Origin: Pseudomonas sp. B21-023
GTDB taxonomy: Bacteria; Pseudomonadota; Gammaproteobacteria; Pseudomonadales; Pseudomonadaceae
Reading direction: 5' to 3'
Assembly: GCF_024749165.1 (NCBI RefSeq)
Contig: NZ_CP087190.1
Coordinates: 890,001 to 954,000, forward strand
DNA length: 64,000 nucleotides
Of this stretch, positions 31,609 through 40,798 are shown one piece after another (position 1 is the first letter of the stretch; each line of letters opens with the position of its first letter). A model generated the notes under the pieces. The model did no database searches. It worked only from the letters and a program-made list of their open reading frames with translations, and was not told the origin of the DNA. A program made the position numbers and the translations under genes.

Positions 31609-32817
31609 TCAGATCAGGCTACCCAACTGGAAGATCGGCAAATACATCGCCACGACGAGGCCCCCCACCAGCAGCCCGAGGATCAGCACGATGGCCGGCT
31701 CCAGCAGCGTGGTCAACTGCTCCAGCGCCTGGCTCACCTGTTCTTCGTAATGCAGCGCGGCCTTGTCCAGCATCCGGTCGAGGGTGCCGCTGGCTTCGCC
31801 CACCGCCACCAGCTGGCGTAACAGCGGCGGGAACAGCGCATCCGCCTCCATCGCCTGCTGCAGCCCCATGCCGCCGGCCACGTCCTGGCGCAACTTGAGG
31901 ATCGCCCGCTCGTGCAGGCTGTTGCCACTCACCGGCGCCACCGTGGCCAGCGCATCCAGCAACGCCACCCCGGCGGCATAGGAGGTCGCCAGGCTACGGG
32001 CAAAGCGCGCCAACGCCGCCTGCCCGAGCAAGGTGCCCACCACCGGCACCCGCAACACCCCGCGCAATATCCACAGGCGCGCCGGCAGATGCCGCCGATA
32101 CATCGCCCGCATGCCAAACCCCAGTGCAGTTATCAACAGCACCAACCACCCGACGTGATTGCCCAGCCCTGTGGATAAATCGATCACCCACTGGGTGAAC
32201 ACCGGCAGCGCCTTGTCGAAACTGGCGAACAACCCCTGGAACCGCGGCACCACCTCCAGCAGCAACAACGCCGCCACCCCCAGCCCCGTGAGCAGCAACA
32301 GCGCCGGATACAGCATCGCCTTGCGCACCTTCTGCCGCAGCGCCTGGCGCTTCTCCAGCATGGTCGCCATCTGCTCCAGTTGCCGGTCCAGCGTGCCCGA
32401 CTGCTCGCCCACCCGCACCAGGTTGCAGTACAGCGCATCGAACCACCCCGGATGGCGCTGCAAGGCATCCGCCAAACCCAACCCCGCCGCCACATCCTGT
32501 TGCAACCGCACCAGCAGCGCCGCCATGGCGCTATTCACCGTGCTGCGCGCCATCACCTCGAACGCCTGCAACAGCGGCACCCCCGCCGTGAGCAAGGTCG
32601 CCAGCTGCCGGCTGAACCCCGGCGCATCCACCTTGCCCGCCCGTTGCGGCCAGCGCCAGCGCAGCCCACCCGCCAGCCGCACCCGCGTCGCGCGAATCCC
32701 CTGCTGGCGCAACCACGCCTGCACGAACGCCGGGCTGCGCCCAGTGTGCTGGCCCTGTTGCGGCGTGCCGCTGGCATCGACGCCTTCCCAGGCGTACAGA
32801 CGGGTGGAAGCAGGCAT
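31609..32817 (-). CDS. pilC: Type IV pilus platform protein PilC
   Basis: 402-aa inner-membrane protein of the GspF family. Two homologous cytosolic halves (FSRQLATLLTAGVPLLQAF and FARSLATSYAAGVALLDAL) each precede membrane helices. The start MPASTRLYAWEG was used; the longer frame upstream is non-coding. PilC normally works with the PilB ATPase, but no pilB lies between pilC and pilA. Confidence 0.94.
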   Translation of the reverse strand: MPASTRLYAWEGVDASGTPQQGQHTGRSPAFVQAWLRQQGIRATRVRLAGGLRWRWPQRAGKVDAPGFSRQLATLLTAGVPLLQAFEVMARSTVNSAMAALLVRLQQDVAAGLGLADALQRHPGWFDALYCNLVRVGEQSGTLDRQLEQMATMLEKRQALRQKVRKAMLYPALLLLTGLGVAALLLLEVVPRFQGLFASFDKALPVFTQWVIDLSTGLGNHVGWLVLLITALGFGMRAMYRRHLPARLWILRGVLRVPVVGTLLGQAALARFARSLATSYAAGVALLDALATVAPVSGNSLHERAILKLRQDVAGGMGLQQAMEADALFPPLLRQLVAVGEASGTLDRMLDKAALHYEEQVSQALEQLTTLLEPAIVLILGLLVGGLVVAMYLPIFQLGSLI

Positions 32818-33044
32818 GGCGAGAGTCCTTTTGCGCTGGGGCGAAAAGCCCGGTAACAGCTTGCCCGGCCTGCTGCCGGGCGCGTTTCCCTGTGGCTCAC
32901 TAGAGTAGTCCAGCGAAGATGACGCCCCGCCGCGTAGGGGTGACAAAAGGTGTCGGTTCAGGCCTACTGCGCGCCTGCCGGCCGGGGCGCGCCACACAGC
33001 AAAGCGCCCGCCGCGCCTCCACGTATCACGAAGGAAGACCGTTC

Positions 33045-33455
33045 ATGAAAGGGCAACGAGGTATCACCCTGATCGAACTGATGATCGTCGTCGCGATCAT
33101 CGGCATCCTGGCGACCATCGCCATCCCCCTGTACACCAACCACCAGGCCCGCGCCAAGGCTACCGCCGCGCTGCTGGAAATCTCCGCGCTGAAGACGCCG
33201 ATGGACGTGCGCCTGAACGACGGCAAGGACGTACCCGACGTCGCCAGCCTCGGCGGCCAGCCCGCCACCGCCCATTGCGCGATCACCGCCAGCGGCAAGG
33301 CCGCCGACGGCACCGCCAGCATCGCCTGCACTCTGGCCGACGCACCGGCCAATGTGCTGGGCAAGACCGTGACCCTGGCGCGTACCCAGGCAGGCTGGAC
33401 CTGCGTGACCACGGTGGAGGAAGACCTCGCGCCCAATGGCTGCACGGTGCAATGA
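33045..33455 (+). CDS. pilA: Type IV major pilin PilA
   Basis: 136-aa prepilin: leader MKGQRG, then [20 protein letters not shown], with Glu at +5. The C-terminal region has cysteines at AHCAI, IACTL, WTCVT and NGCTV, allowing the usual disulfide loop. It diverges from pilC and precedes tRNA-Thr. No clear sigma-54 site was found in the 228-nt spacer; a perfect 7-bp hairpin (GCCCGGC/GCCGGGC, 32863-32881) is present there. Confidence 0.93.
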   Translation: MKGQRGITLIELMIVVAIIGILATIAIPLYTNHQARAKATAALLEISALKTPMDVRLNDGKDVPDVASLGGQPATAHCAITASGKAADGTASIACTLADAPANVLGKTVTLARTQAGWTCVTTVEEDLAPNGCTVQ

Positions 33456-33513
33456 AAGTGAGGTGAAACAGGGGTTTGCGTAACCGACACGGCAGTGGTA
33501 CGTTGCGCAACAC

Positions 33514-33589
33514 GCCGGTGTAGCTCAGTCGGTAGAGCAGCGCACTCGTAACGCGAAGGTCGCAGGTTCGATTCCTGTCTCCGGCACCA
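33514..33589 (+). tRNA. tRNA-Thr (CGT), integration site of the adjacent element
   Basis: 76-nt tRNA beginning GCCGGTGTAGCTCAGTCGG, with anticodon CGT (CACTCGTAAC), T-arm GGTTCGATTCC and CCA encoded. Its 3' 49 nt are duplicated at 48245-48293, so an element integrated here and rebuilt the tRNA. Its natural terminator now seems to lie at 48305-48330. Confidence 0.96.
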
Positions 33590-33590
33590 G
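33541..33590 (+). repeat. attL: 3' end of tRNA-Thr
   Basis: 50 nt from CGCACTCGTAACGCG to CTCCGGCACCAG, identical to 48245-48294 in direct orientation. It covers the anticodon arm through CCA of tRNA-Thr. Confidence 0.95.
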
Positions 33591-33640
33591 TAAAATCAAG
33601 GGTTTAAGCGTTTTGGCACAGGATGGATTAGGGGCTGTGT

Positions 33641-33656
33641 CAGCAGGGTGACAGCA
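33641..33656 (+). promoter_or_regulatory. Possible integrase arm site, left
   Basis: CAGCAGGGTGACAGCA, 51 nt inside attL. The identical 16-mer is at 48137-48152, 93 nt inside attR, in the same orientation. Such paired repeats near both ends suit arm-type sites of a tyrosine integrase. The rest of the gap 33591-33870 has no gene. Confidence 0.5.
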
Positions 33657-33870
33657 GTAGATGTGCTGCTGGCAGTGTCTGTATGGGGTAAATCGCTCAT
33701 GGATGAGTGAGGTCAGGCTTATCCGGTAGGGCGGTACCTCTGCAACGGAGGCACCTGCAGCTTTGATCAGACTTCAAGCCTGAGGGCCGCTGCGCGAGCA
33801 GAAAGTTGTTAATACAATAGGCCATTACTAAAGTTTGGCCGGACTGCCAATCTTTTCTAAGAAAAATATT

Positions 33871-34794
33871 ATGCTCGATAAGTATGAACGCTGGATTCAT
33901 TTCTATACAGCATCGCTTGTAACTGTTCCGTTGGGCGGGCCTGGTTTCAAGATGATGGATGTGCTTCAGAAGCTTGAATCGAAGTTCAAAAAAGGTACCT
34001 GCTACAAGCTTGTAGAAAAAGATTCTGCTTGCATCAGAATTACAGGGTTTAAGTTTAACTCAACCCGCACCGCTGTTGCTCTGCTTTTACAGTACTCGGA
34101 CTCAAAGGCGTCTGATCCGTCATTTGGCGACTTGGCCTCTGGCAAACTCAGGCAGGAGCCAAAGCTTGCTGGCGAAGGCATCGCAGTCTCCGCGCATATG
34201 CTGATACGGCTTGAGCATCTCCCTAAAAGGCCTCTTGAATTCATGTTGTTATTAGAGGATGTGCCTGGGATCGGTAAAACCAGGATTGTGCCTTTCTTTA
34301 ATACCATGCTCAAAGAGCTGGCTACAACTGATTTTATTGATGCGACAGATGGAAAAACTAAGTCTTGTCATCCAGTATTTGTGATGGAGCATCATGCTTC
34401 ACAAACTTTAAAGGATGATCTTGATTCTGGTCAGTTGCGATTCATTGAAATTAGTAAGAATCAGACCGTGTCAGATATGGATGAAGAGCCTTACTTGGTC
34501 AAAGGCACCAGCACTATAAAAGTGAAAGTAGTCTCAAATCTGGACGGCGCTGATGCGGTTGGGGTAGTTAACCGCCTCAAGGCGAAATATACAAAACAGG
34601 GCTTTGAGCATTTCAAGGTGGTGTTCAAGCACCAGGGTGGTAAGCAGAGGACTGTAGATGTCAGCGGTGCTCGTCAGGATGCTGGTGAGGCTCTGTTTGG
34701 GCGGGTGGAGATGATCACAATGGCTGACCCTCTACCTCAGTGCTCTGATACACTAAACTCCGAAGTGCTTAAAGCTATGAGCAAGTTAAAATGA
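33871..34794 (+). CDS. Hypothetical protein, first gene of AT-rich cassette
   Basis: 307-aa soluble protein starting MLDKYERWIHFYTASLVTVP. No domain recognised with certainty. A GIGKTR string (GKT at about residues 130-132) looks loosely like a P-loop fragment, but the glycine pattern is incomplete. Base composition is far more AT-rich than the backbone. It is followed 10 nt later by a membrane-protein gene with its own GGAGG site, implying a two-gene unit. The position just inside attL is typical of satellite cargo such as anti-phage modules; that role is inferred from context only. Confidence 0.75.
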   Translation: MLDKYERWIHFYTASLVTVPLGGPGFKMMDVLQKLESKFKKGTCYKLVEKDSACIRITGFKFNSTRTAVALLLQYSDSKASDPSFGDLASGKLRQEPKLAGEGIAVSAHMLIRLEHLPKRPLEFMLLLEDVPGIGKTRIVPFFNTMLKELATTDFIDATDGKTKSCHPVFVMEHHASQTLKDDLDSGQLRFIEISKNQTVSDMDEEPYLVKGTSTIKVKVVSNLDGADAVGVVNRLKAKYTKQGFEHFKVVFKHQGGKQRTVDVSGARQDAGEALFGRVEMITMADPLPQCSDTLNSEVLKAMSKLK

Positions 34795-34804
34795 TGGAGG
34801 GATC

Positions 34805-35485
34805 ATGCGTAGTGCTAAGAGACTCCTGACTCCGCTTTCATATCTTAGGATCGAGCGTCAAGATAAGTGGCTTGACGAGCTAATACTGCCCCTGATTTTT
34901 TTGTTAGTCACGCTGTTTGTTTTTTGGCTGCTGGATTGGAAGTTAGTGATTTTTGGCAGCAGTGGTTTGCTTGCTGGTGTGGGTAGTTACCTCCAGGTCG
35001 TAACGGGATTCTATATTGCTTCTTTGGCTGCCGTTGCTACTTTCAATCAAAAGAATATGGACCATCGGATGGAGGGTGAGAGCCCTTCTCTTACTGTGGA
35101 GTGGAAGGGCGGAAAGAGAGAAGAAAAGCTTACGCGACGACGTTTCCTTTGCTTCCTATTCGGCTATCTGTCTTTTCTGTCAATATTCGTTTATTTCGGA
35201 GGTGTTGCGGCTAATTTGTTGGCTCAGGCTATTCTAAATGCGCTCCCGATCGCCGCTGTTTTCTGGGTTAAGTGGTTCTTTGTCTCCGCGTATTTGTTTG
35301 TTGTTTACAATTTGATTTGTACTACCTTGCTTGGTTTGTATTATATGACCGAGCGTATTCACAGGCCAAAGTCTGAGTTCGTTGAAGTTGCTGGGGATAA
35401 TGTCCCAGAACAGGATGATGCAAATAGCGATCAGGGCGTTAGTACCGATGCTCAGGCTCCTAAGCAAAGCGAGGAAGGCTGGTAA
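34805..35485 (+). CDS. Hypothetical multi-helix membrane protein, second gene of cassette
   Basis: 226-aa protein with about four membrane helices: ILPLIFLLVTLFVFWLLDW (about residues 27-46), a second directly after (about 48-76), then two near residues 120-140 and 150-180. A soluble acidic C-terminal tail follows. Preceded by ATGGAGGGATC, a strong ribosome site. AT-rich like its upstream partner. A soluble protein coupled to a membrane protein recalls sensor/effector pairs of phage defence, but no known family was recognised. Confidence 0.75.
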   Translation: MRSAKRLLTPLSYLRIERQDKWLDELILPLIFLLVTLFVFWLLDWKLVIFGSSGLLAGVGSYLQVVTGFYIASLAAVATFNQKNMDHRMEGESPSLTVEWKGGKREEKLTRRRFLCFLFGYLSFLSIFVYFGGVAANLLAQAILNALPIAAVFWVKWFFVSAYLFVVYNLICTTLLGLYYMTERIHRPKSEFVEVAGDNVPEQDDANSDQGVSTDAQAPKQSEEGW

Positions 35486-35491
35486 CTTCCA

Positions 35492-36103
35492 TCACGCTTC
35501 GTTTCTGATGCGTAACACGGTAGTGGTTGAACAGTCCGCGTGTCTTGCCGTGGCCCGGATGCCAAGGCCGGCTCCGAGCAGTTCCTTGACCCGCTTGTGT
35601 AGCTCCTCGTCGACCGGCCGGCCTTGGTACTTGCCAGCGGCCTTGGCCTTCTGAATTCCCTGCGCCTGCCGCTCCCGCCGCTGCTCGTAGTCCTTCCTAG
35701 CGATCGCCGCCATCATTTCCACCAGCATCGAGTTAATCGCGGCCAGCATCCTACCGGTGAACTCGTCGCCTTGGGTGTCCCGCATACCCTGATGGCTGGT
35801 GGGCAGATCGAGCGCGACGATGCGCAGGCCCTTGGCGTCGATCGCACCCTTGAGCTTGGCCCAGTCGTCGGCGGGGAGGCGGGAGAGGCGGTCGATGGAT
35901 TCCACCAGCAGCACGTCACCCTTGCGGGCATCCTTGAGCAGGCGCAGCAACTCAGGCCTATCCGCGGCGGCACCGCTGGCGTTCTCCAGGTACTGGCAGG
36001 CGATGACCTTGTTGTGGTCGCTGGCGAACTTCTCCAGGGAGGCCCGGGCGCGGCCGGCGTCTTGCTCGTCGGTGGAGGCCCGGAGGTAAGCGCGAATGAA
36101 CAT
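35492..36103 (-). CDS. Serine recombinase (resolvase/invertase family)
   Basis: 203-aa site-specific recombinase. N-terminal catalytic domain: RAYLRASTDEQ with the nucleophilic Ser at about residue 10, then LLVESIDRLSRLPADDW (about 65-81). A C-terminal helix-turn-helix is present (GIRATARHADCSTTTVLRI). The size matches small resolvases. GC-rich, unlike the neighbouring cassette, so it probably has a different origin. Its substrate site may be nearby; no obvious inverted res pair was found. Confidence 0.9.
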   Translation of the reverse strand: MFIRAYLRASTDEQDAGRARASLEKFASDHNKVIACQYLENASGAAADRPELLRLLKDARKGDVLLVESIDRLSRLPADDWAKLKGAIDAKGLRIVALDLPTSHQGMRDTQGDEFTGRMLAAINSMLVEMMAAIARKDYEQRRERQAQGIQKAKAAGKYQGRPVDEELHKRVKELLGAGLGIRATARHADCSTTTVLRIRNEA

Positions 36104-36236
36104 AGTGCAACCTGTATCAGTTAGGGTGTTGTACTAATACTGTTGCACTTTGGGTGGTACTTATCAACCGAAAAGGCTGATAAAGGCTCAAGTTGCCCGT
36201 ATCAGCCTAGGCATACCCAATCGTATGGCTGCAGGG

Positions 36237-36530
36237 TTAGATCGGCGCCCAAGCCTTGCTGCCCGGGGCAAGCACCAACTTCGTCAGGCGCTCCAGTGAT
36301 ATCGCCGCTTCGGCTCTACCCGTCTGGATGTAGTGCGCCGGGTTCTGCTCGAACCCGGGCATGAGCGCAGCAGTGGCCAGAGTGGCCGCTTCCAACATCT
36401 CGCCAAGCAAAGCCTTCACTGCTTGGGCATTTGGCTGCGCCGGTACCATCAGCATGAATTCGTTGGTGATGGCGTCCCCTACGGCCTTCAACAAGCGGGC
36501 GTGTTGTTCGTGATTAATCGTGGTTTCCAT
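36237..36530 (-). CDS. Hypothetical phage protein
   Basis: 97-aa protein (METTINHEQHARLLKAVGDAI...) downstream of the tape-measure gene, separated by 27 nt. Mainly helical; no domain recognised. It is likely the last gene of the tape-measure operon. The start METTINHEQ was taken over a longer frame. The 130-nt gap to the resolvase holds no gene. Confidence 0.6.
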   Translation of the reverse strand: METTINHEQHARLLKAVGDAITNEFMLMVPAQPNAQAVKALLGEMLEAATLATAALMPGFEQNPAHYIQTGRAEAAISLERLTKLVLAPGSKAWAPI

Positions 36531-36557
36531 AAGGGGCCTCGTCTTTCTTTGCGGCAA

Positions 36558-39335
36558 TCATCGACGCTGCATGGTCCTGCCAATGGCGCCATCAGGACGC
36601 AGGTCCATGCTCAACAGTTTCCGGTACTTTGCCTCTACCAATGCGCCAATCTCCTTGCCAAACTGGTCCATCATCGGCGCCTTCGATTCGACCTGAGTAG
36701 ATCCGTCGCTGTTGATCGTGATCGATACGCTGACCGGTGCCGCTACAGTGGCCGCTGAGTCACTACCAGGTCTTCCCAGGGCACGCACCCCAAGGTTTCC
36801 ATCCGGCGCCCGGGTCAGCGGCATGATCGCCTCCGGCCCAGCCTCACCGAACACGCCAGCCCCTTTCGCGAATGCGAAGAACTGCGGCGAGCTGTGCACC
36901 TGGTTGCTGAAGTGCGAGAGGCTCGGCGAGTCGTACACCCCGCCCTTGGCGTTCACGCGAACATCAGAGATCGTCTCGCTGAAGCCGGTCATCCTCCCTG
37001 AGCCAGCAGTAGATGCGCCACCGCCGAAGAACCCGCCGATGGCCGACCCGAATAGGCTGCCGGCGATGCCGGTTATGGCCTGCCTGGCCGCTATCCTGGC
37101 CATATCTGCAAGGACAGATTTGGTGAAGTCCGCGAATGAGAGTTTTCCGGTCATGGTGAACTGCACGAGAGCGTCCTCCATCCCTTCGAAGGCGCCTGTA
37201 ACTACGGTCTGCGCCTGGCCAGCAAAGTCCCTTGCGCTGTCCAAGTAGTTCTGGAAGCCGGAACTAACCCCGGAGCGCCATTCACCCTGGGCGGCGGTCA
37301 TTTTTTCGTAGTTCGACACCACGGTGTCACGGTACTTGTTCTCCGCCACTTCGAGGTCGGCCAGGTCCCTCCGGTAATCATCGGCGCTGTATTTGTCTGG
37401 CGCGATGCGGCGGCGATCAAGAAGCGTGTCACGCTTGCGGTTGAACTCATCCGTCACGCTATCCAGATCGCGCTGAAGTCCTGCCTGTCGATCACTTAGG
37501 CCCAAACTCGCAGCCGCTCGATCACCTGCGGTTACCAGCGCCTGGCGCTCTCGTTCGAGTTGATCGACGAATGCCTTGGACGCAGCAATCTGCTGCTCTT
37601 GGCGACCCCGTTCGTTGGTGGCTAATACCGCCAGCTCTGAGTCGGCCTCACGCTGGGCACGGACCATCTCAGAGCGAGCCTTGGCGATTCGCTGGTCAAG
37701 CTGAATGCGCTGCTCGCCGGTGGTGGACGCTCGCCCCTTGGCCTCTTCGAGCGCTTGGATCTCCTCCATGTAGGCGCCAGTCACATCGGCCCGCTGCTGC
37801 TTGGCCATTGCCACCCGCTGCGCGTATACCGCATCCTGCGAAATCACACCGGACTTCTGGATTGCGTTTAGTTCCTTCTCATACCCGCGATAGTCGGAAA
37901 GGATCATGGACAAGGCGTTGCGTGAATCCTTCACATCCGTGAGGTTGACCGGGGTCGTAGGTGTCTTCGTCTCCTTGAAGTCTTTCCGTGCTCTAGCGCG
38001 CAGCTGCTCGACCTGCTCATCTGTTACGGTGAAACCCTGCTTACGGTTCGAGGCCACGAGACGATCAATCTCTTTCATGCGATCCGCCAGCTTCTCAGCC
38101 TTCGGAGCGGCACGATCAAGCATCGCATTGAGCTTATCGTTGTCGCCTTGCCCCTGAATGGTCACTGCGCCACCAGCAGGCTTCGAGAGACCTTCGATTT
38201 CGGCCAGCCTGGTCCTCCAAACCTTCAGTTTTTCGGGGTCATAATTCTTCTCGTTGCGGAACTCCTTCCGGATATTCTCCATAGACTGGATTTGGAGGCG
38301 CAGTCCATCAGCAACTTTATCCAGGGTGGGGTCGCGCCATACACCCTTGATCCCATCCCACATCCGGCCCGCTGCCTCTCCAATGTCGTCAAACAGCTTG
38401 GGCAGGCCGCTCATTTCCTCTCTGATGATCTGCGCTCGGCGCGTCATGGTCTCGCCGAACTGCTCGGTGACCAGCCTTACAGCCTCGGTTTTCTCGCCCT
38501 GATCCACCAAGGCCCGGACCTGTTCAAGCGTGGATGCCGTCAACCAGTGATACCGCTTGTTCAGTTCCTCTGCGGCCTTCACAGGGTCGTCCGCGATCTT
38601 GCGAAACTCGGCAATGGTCTCGTCAATGGACTTGCCGGTGGCCCGCTCCATCTCGATTGCCGTCTGAGCCACGATCTTGAAGCTCTCCCCGGCCAAGTCG
38701 CCGGCGCCGGCTACTTGAGCGAGGGCAGAAATGGCCGTCCCAGTGGTGCCGACAGTAGTGGCGATCTGGCGTGCCATATCGCTGAGGGAGGTGGTGGTGG
38801 TGCCCGCGTAGTTGCCCGTGAGGATGATGGATTGGTTGAGTCGATCCTGCTCGCGGCCAGCTTGATAGGCAGCCAACCCCAGGGCGCCCATAGCGCCGGC
38901 AGTTACCGTTAGAGGGTTCACCAGACCAAGAACATAACCGCCCAGGGCGCGGGTGGCCGGACCGACTCCGCCGAACATATCTTTCAGCTGCCCGCCCTGC
39001 TGAAGCAGCACGGTGAAGGGGTTCATGCCGCCTTGCAGCGAGACGGCAATGTCCGTGAATTGCGCGGGCACTCCTCGGAGCGCTGCAGTGTACGCCTTGG
39101 TCGACAAACCTGCTGCTTGGGCCTGTCTAGCGTAGCGCTCAGTGGCTTGCTCGGCCCCCTTTGTCCTGTCAGCTAACTCCTTGATGGATACTCCAGACTT
39201 CGCGCTCTGAACTGCTACCTCCGCGGTCGCTTTCTCTGCTTTGCCACCCGCCGAAGCGAGCTTATCTAGTTCGTCGGTCGCCTCGACCGCGCCGGTCGAG
39301 GTGACTTCTACGCCCAGCCGGGCGACGTTGTTCAT
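36558..39335 (-). CDS. Phage tail tape-measure protein (lambda gpH type)
   Basis: 925-aa protein. The N-terminus (MNNVARLGVEVTSTGAVEAT) leads to the tape-measure core (GVPAQFTDIAVSLQGGMNPF, about residues 88-107; QQGGQLKDMFGGVG). Hydrophobic segments (YVLGLVNPLTVTAGAMGALG) and long coiled-coil stretches (about 460-720) follow. The C-terminal lambda-type region contains QFTMTGKLSFADFTKSVLAD (about 775-794). Tape-measure proteins set tail length in siphophages; by the lambda ratio 925 residues suit a tail of very roughly 140 nm. Its ATG overlaps the preceding stop. It is the only structural gene recognised in the element. Confidence 0.93.
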   Translation of the reverse strand: MNNVARLGVEVTSTGAVEATDELDKLASAGGKAEKATAEVAVQSAKSGVSIKELADRTKGAEQATERYARQAQAAGLSTKAYTAALRGVPAQFTDIAVSLQGGMNPFTVLLQQGGQLKDMFGGVGPATRALGGYVLGLVNPLTVTAGAMGALGLAAYQAGREQDRLNQSIILTGNYAGTTTTSLSDMARQIATTVGTTGTAISALAQVAGAGDLAGESFKIVAQTAIEMERATGKSIDETIAEFRKIADDPVKAAEELNKRYHWLTASTLEQVRALVDQGEKTEAVRLVTEQFGETMTRRAQIIREEMSGLPKLFDDIGEAAGRMWDGIKGVWRDPTLDKVADGLRLQIQSMENIRKEFRNEKNYDPEKLKVWRTRLAEIEGLSKPAGGAVTIQGQGDNDKLNAMLDRAAPKAEKLADRMKEIDRLVASNRKQGFTVTDEQVEQLRARARKDFKETKTPTTPVNLTDVKDSRNALSMILSDYRGYEKELNAIQKSGVISQDAVYAQRVAMAKQQRADVTGAYMEEIQALEEAKGRASTTGEQRIQLDQRIAKARSEMVRAQREADSELAVLATNERGRQEQQIAASKAFVDQLERERQALVTAGDRAAASLGLSDRQAGLQRDLDSVTDEFNRKRDTLLDRRRIAPDKYSADDYRRDLADLEVAENKYRDTVVSNYEKMTAAQGEWRSGVSSGFQNYLDSARDFAGQAQTVVTGAFEGMEDALVQFTMTGKLSFADFTKSVLADMARIAARQAITGIAGSLFGSAIGGFFGGGASTAGSGRMTGFSETISDVRVNAKGGVYDSPSLSHFSNQVHSSPQFFAFAKGAGVFGEAGPEAIMPLTRAPDGNLGVRALGRPGSDSAATVAAPVSVSITINSDGSTQVESKAPMMDQFGKEIGALVEAKYRKLLSMDLRPDGAIGRTMQRR

Positions 39336-40192
39336 GCGGCCGCCTGCCCCTTAGTCTGATGACTTCCGGATTGCTCCGTGAGCTTGGCTACCTCGGATGG
39401 AAGCGGAGTATTGCTCGGAAGCTCCAGCGGAATCGGTTTAAGCCACTCGATCAGGTCCAACAGGCCCTGGCTCACTTTGGTCAGCGAACCGATCTCTGCT
39501 GTCTTGCTGTCGAGCTCTACCCCGGCCCGGATGACGTCGTGGCCCAGGGTCTGGACCATGTGCAACAGATCTCGCATACCACCTGCCAGGCGGCCCAGCG
39601 TCAGCACGGCATCAGCGTGATGGACAGCAATGCCGGCGGCGCCGAGCTGGATCAGCTGTTGATTGGAAAAACCACTGAGACGGGCGGGGCCGCGCAGAAT
39701 GGCTGCAGTGATGCGCTGCTCCCGGCCCTGGCGCATTTCGGCCATCAGCTCACTACGGTCCTTCGAATTCAGATCATAGACATAGGCCCTGCACTCGGCA
39801 TCCATCGCCGCGCCCGCTGCGTCAGTCGACGCCAGTGGCTGAACGGGCAGCAACTGGGTGGATGCGAAAGTGTGAAGGTTGGTCGCTGTTTCGGCGATGC
39901 TGGGCAGAGCCGCTTTAGCGGCATCGGCGAAGAGAGTGTATGCGTCCAGCGACTGGCGGGCCTTGGCCGCGGTTGTCAGATCGACGTTCTCCCGGATTCG
40001 CTGAGCCTTGGCGAGCGCGGCCCCGTGCTGATCCATGATCAGGTTTTGTAGGCGCATGAGTGGGCCAACGTTCGGCCAGAGTGCCCACTTAGTGCCCGGC
40101 AGGTTCTGACCTTGATACTGGACGAAGTCGTTTACGAAGGCGCTCGCGTCGCCTATGCGGGTGAGGGTGCCTACAGCGTGATTCAGTTGCAT
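39332..40192 (-). CDS. Hypothetical protein coupled to the tape-measure gene
   Basis: 286-aa protein starting MQLNHAVGTLTRIGDASAFV. Helical, with a central REQRITAAILRGPARLSGF and a Pro-rich end. No family recognised. It overlaps the tape-measure start by 4 nt and the upstream gene by 10 nt, so it is likely made in step with the tape-measure protein and may be an assembly partner. That role is inferred from position. Confidence 0.7.
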   Translation of the reverse strand: MQLNHAVGTLTRIGDASAFVNDFVQYQGQNLPGTKWALWPNVGPLMRLQNLIMDQHGAALAKAQRIRENVDLTTAAKARQSLDAYTLFADAAKAALPSIAETATNLHTFASTQLLPVQPLASTDAAGAAMDAECRAYVYDLNSKDRSELMAEMRQGREQRITAAILRGPARLSGFSNQQLIQLGAAGIAVHHADAVLTLGRLAGGMRDLLHMVQTLGHDVIRAGVELDSKTAEIGSLTKVSQGLLDLIEWLKPIPLELPSNTPLPSEVAKLTEQSGSHQTKGQAAA

Positions 40193-40395
40193 GGTTCGAT
40201 CCCTTTTTGGGTGGTTTTCTGCTCTGCCTCCAGGTCGGAGAACAGGGTTGCTAGGTCGTTTGTCCTGGCGCCGCTTCCGCCGGCGGCCGCGGCGCTTAGC
40301 TCATCCATGATCTTGCTGACTTCCATCACGGCCTGATCCTCGCTCAGGGTGGAAACCTGCCTGCGCAGGCCATCAATGCGCTTGCGTGTGCTCAT
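40183..40395 (-). CDS. Small hypothetical protein
   Basis: 70-aa protein from ATG at 40395 (MSTRKRIDGLRRQVSTLSED); the reading frame extends four codons further up. Helical with a Gly/Ala-rich middle. It overlaps both neighbours in the operon (10 nt downstream, 23 nt upstream). Unknown function. Confidence 0.6.
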   Translation of the reverse strand: MSTRKRIDGLRRQVSTLSEDQAVMEVSKIMDELSAAAAGGSGARTNDLATLFSDLEAEQKTTQKGIEPCN

Positions 40396-40798
40396 CTCGT
40401 GCCTCAATGGCTTGTTGATATAGGGTGGCCGCGTAATCAGGAACGGAGGTGCCCGCAGGGGGCTGGCAGGCCATGACCGCTCCTGGCGTAGGGAATGTCA
40501 TATCGAGAAGGCCGGCCGGGCTCCTACGACCCAGGCGCTCGGTATTGCGGGTGTGCTGGACAATCGCCAGGGCTAGTTCCTCTGCCTGAGCGCTGCTCAT
40601 CGCCGAGAAGGGGAAGAAGAACGATGCGGGACGCCCCTGGACGCGATATGCCAGGACGTGGCCCGTGTCGTCAGGGAGATCCATCTGCCCGGCGGATGCA
40701 TCCACAACGGTCAGCGTCACCAGGTGTACCGGCTCCTCATCTGCTCCGACGAGTGCTGCCAGGCGTTTCACCTCGGAGCGAAGACTGCGCGCATTCAT
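40373..40798 (-). CDS. Hypothetical phage protein
   Basis: 141-aa protein (MNARSLRSEVKRLAALVGAD...). Contains a predicted beta-rich stretch (VHLVTLTVVDASAGQMDLPD) and a YRVQGRPASFFFPF segment. No family recognised. The start overlaps the DUF5681 gene's stop by 4 nt, so it is coupled. Confidence 0.65.
   Translation of the reverse strand: MNARSLRSEVKRLAALVGADEEPVHLVTLTVVDASAGQMDLPDDTGHVLAYRVQGRPASFFFPFSAMSSAQAEELALAIVQHTRNTERLGRRSPAGLLDMTFPTPGAVMACQPPAGTSVPDYAATLYQQAIEARDEHTQAH

Noticed and set aside
32818..33044. Sigma-54 promoter for pilA
   Set aside because: The best candidate (TGGC ... TTGC near 32818) has 13 instead of 10 nt between the GG and GC elements.
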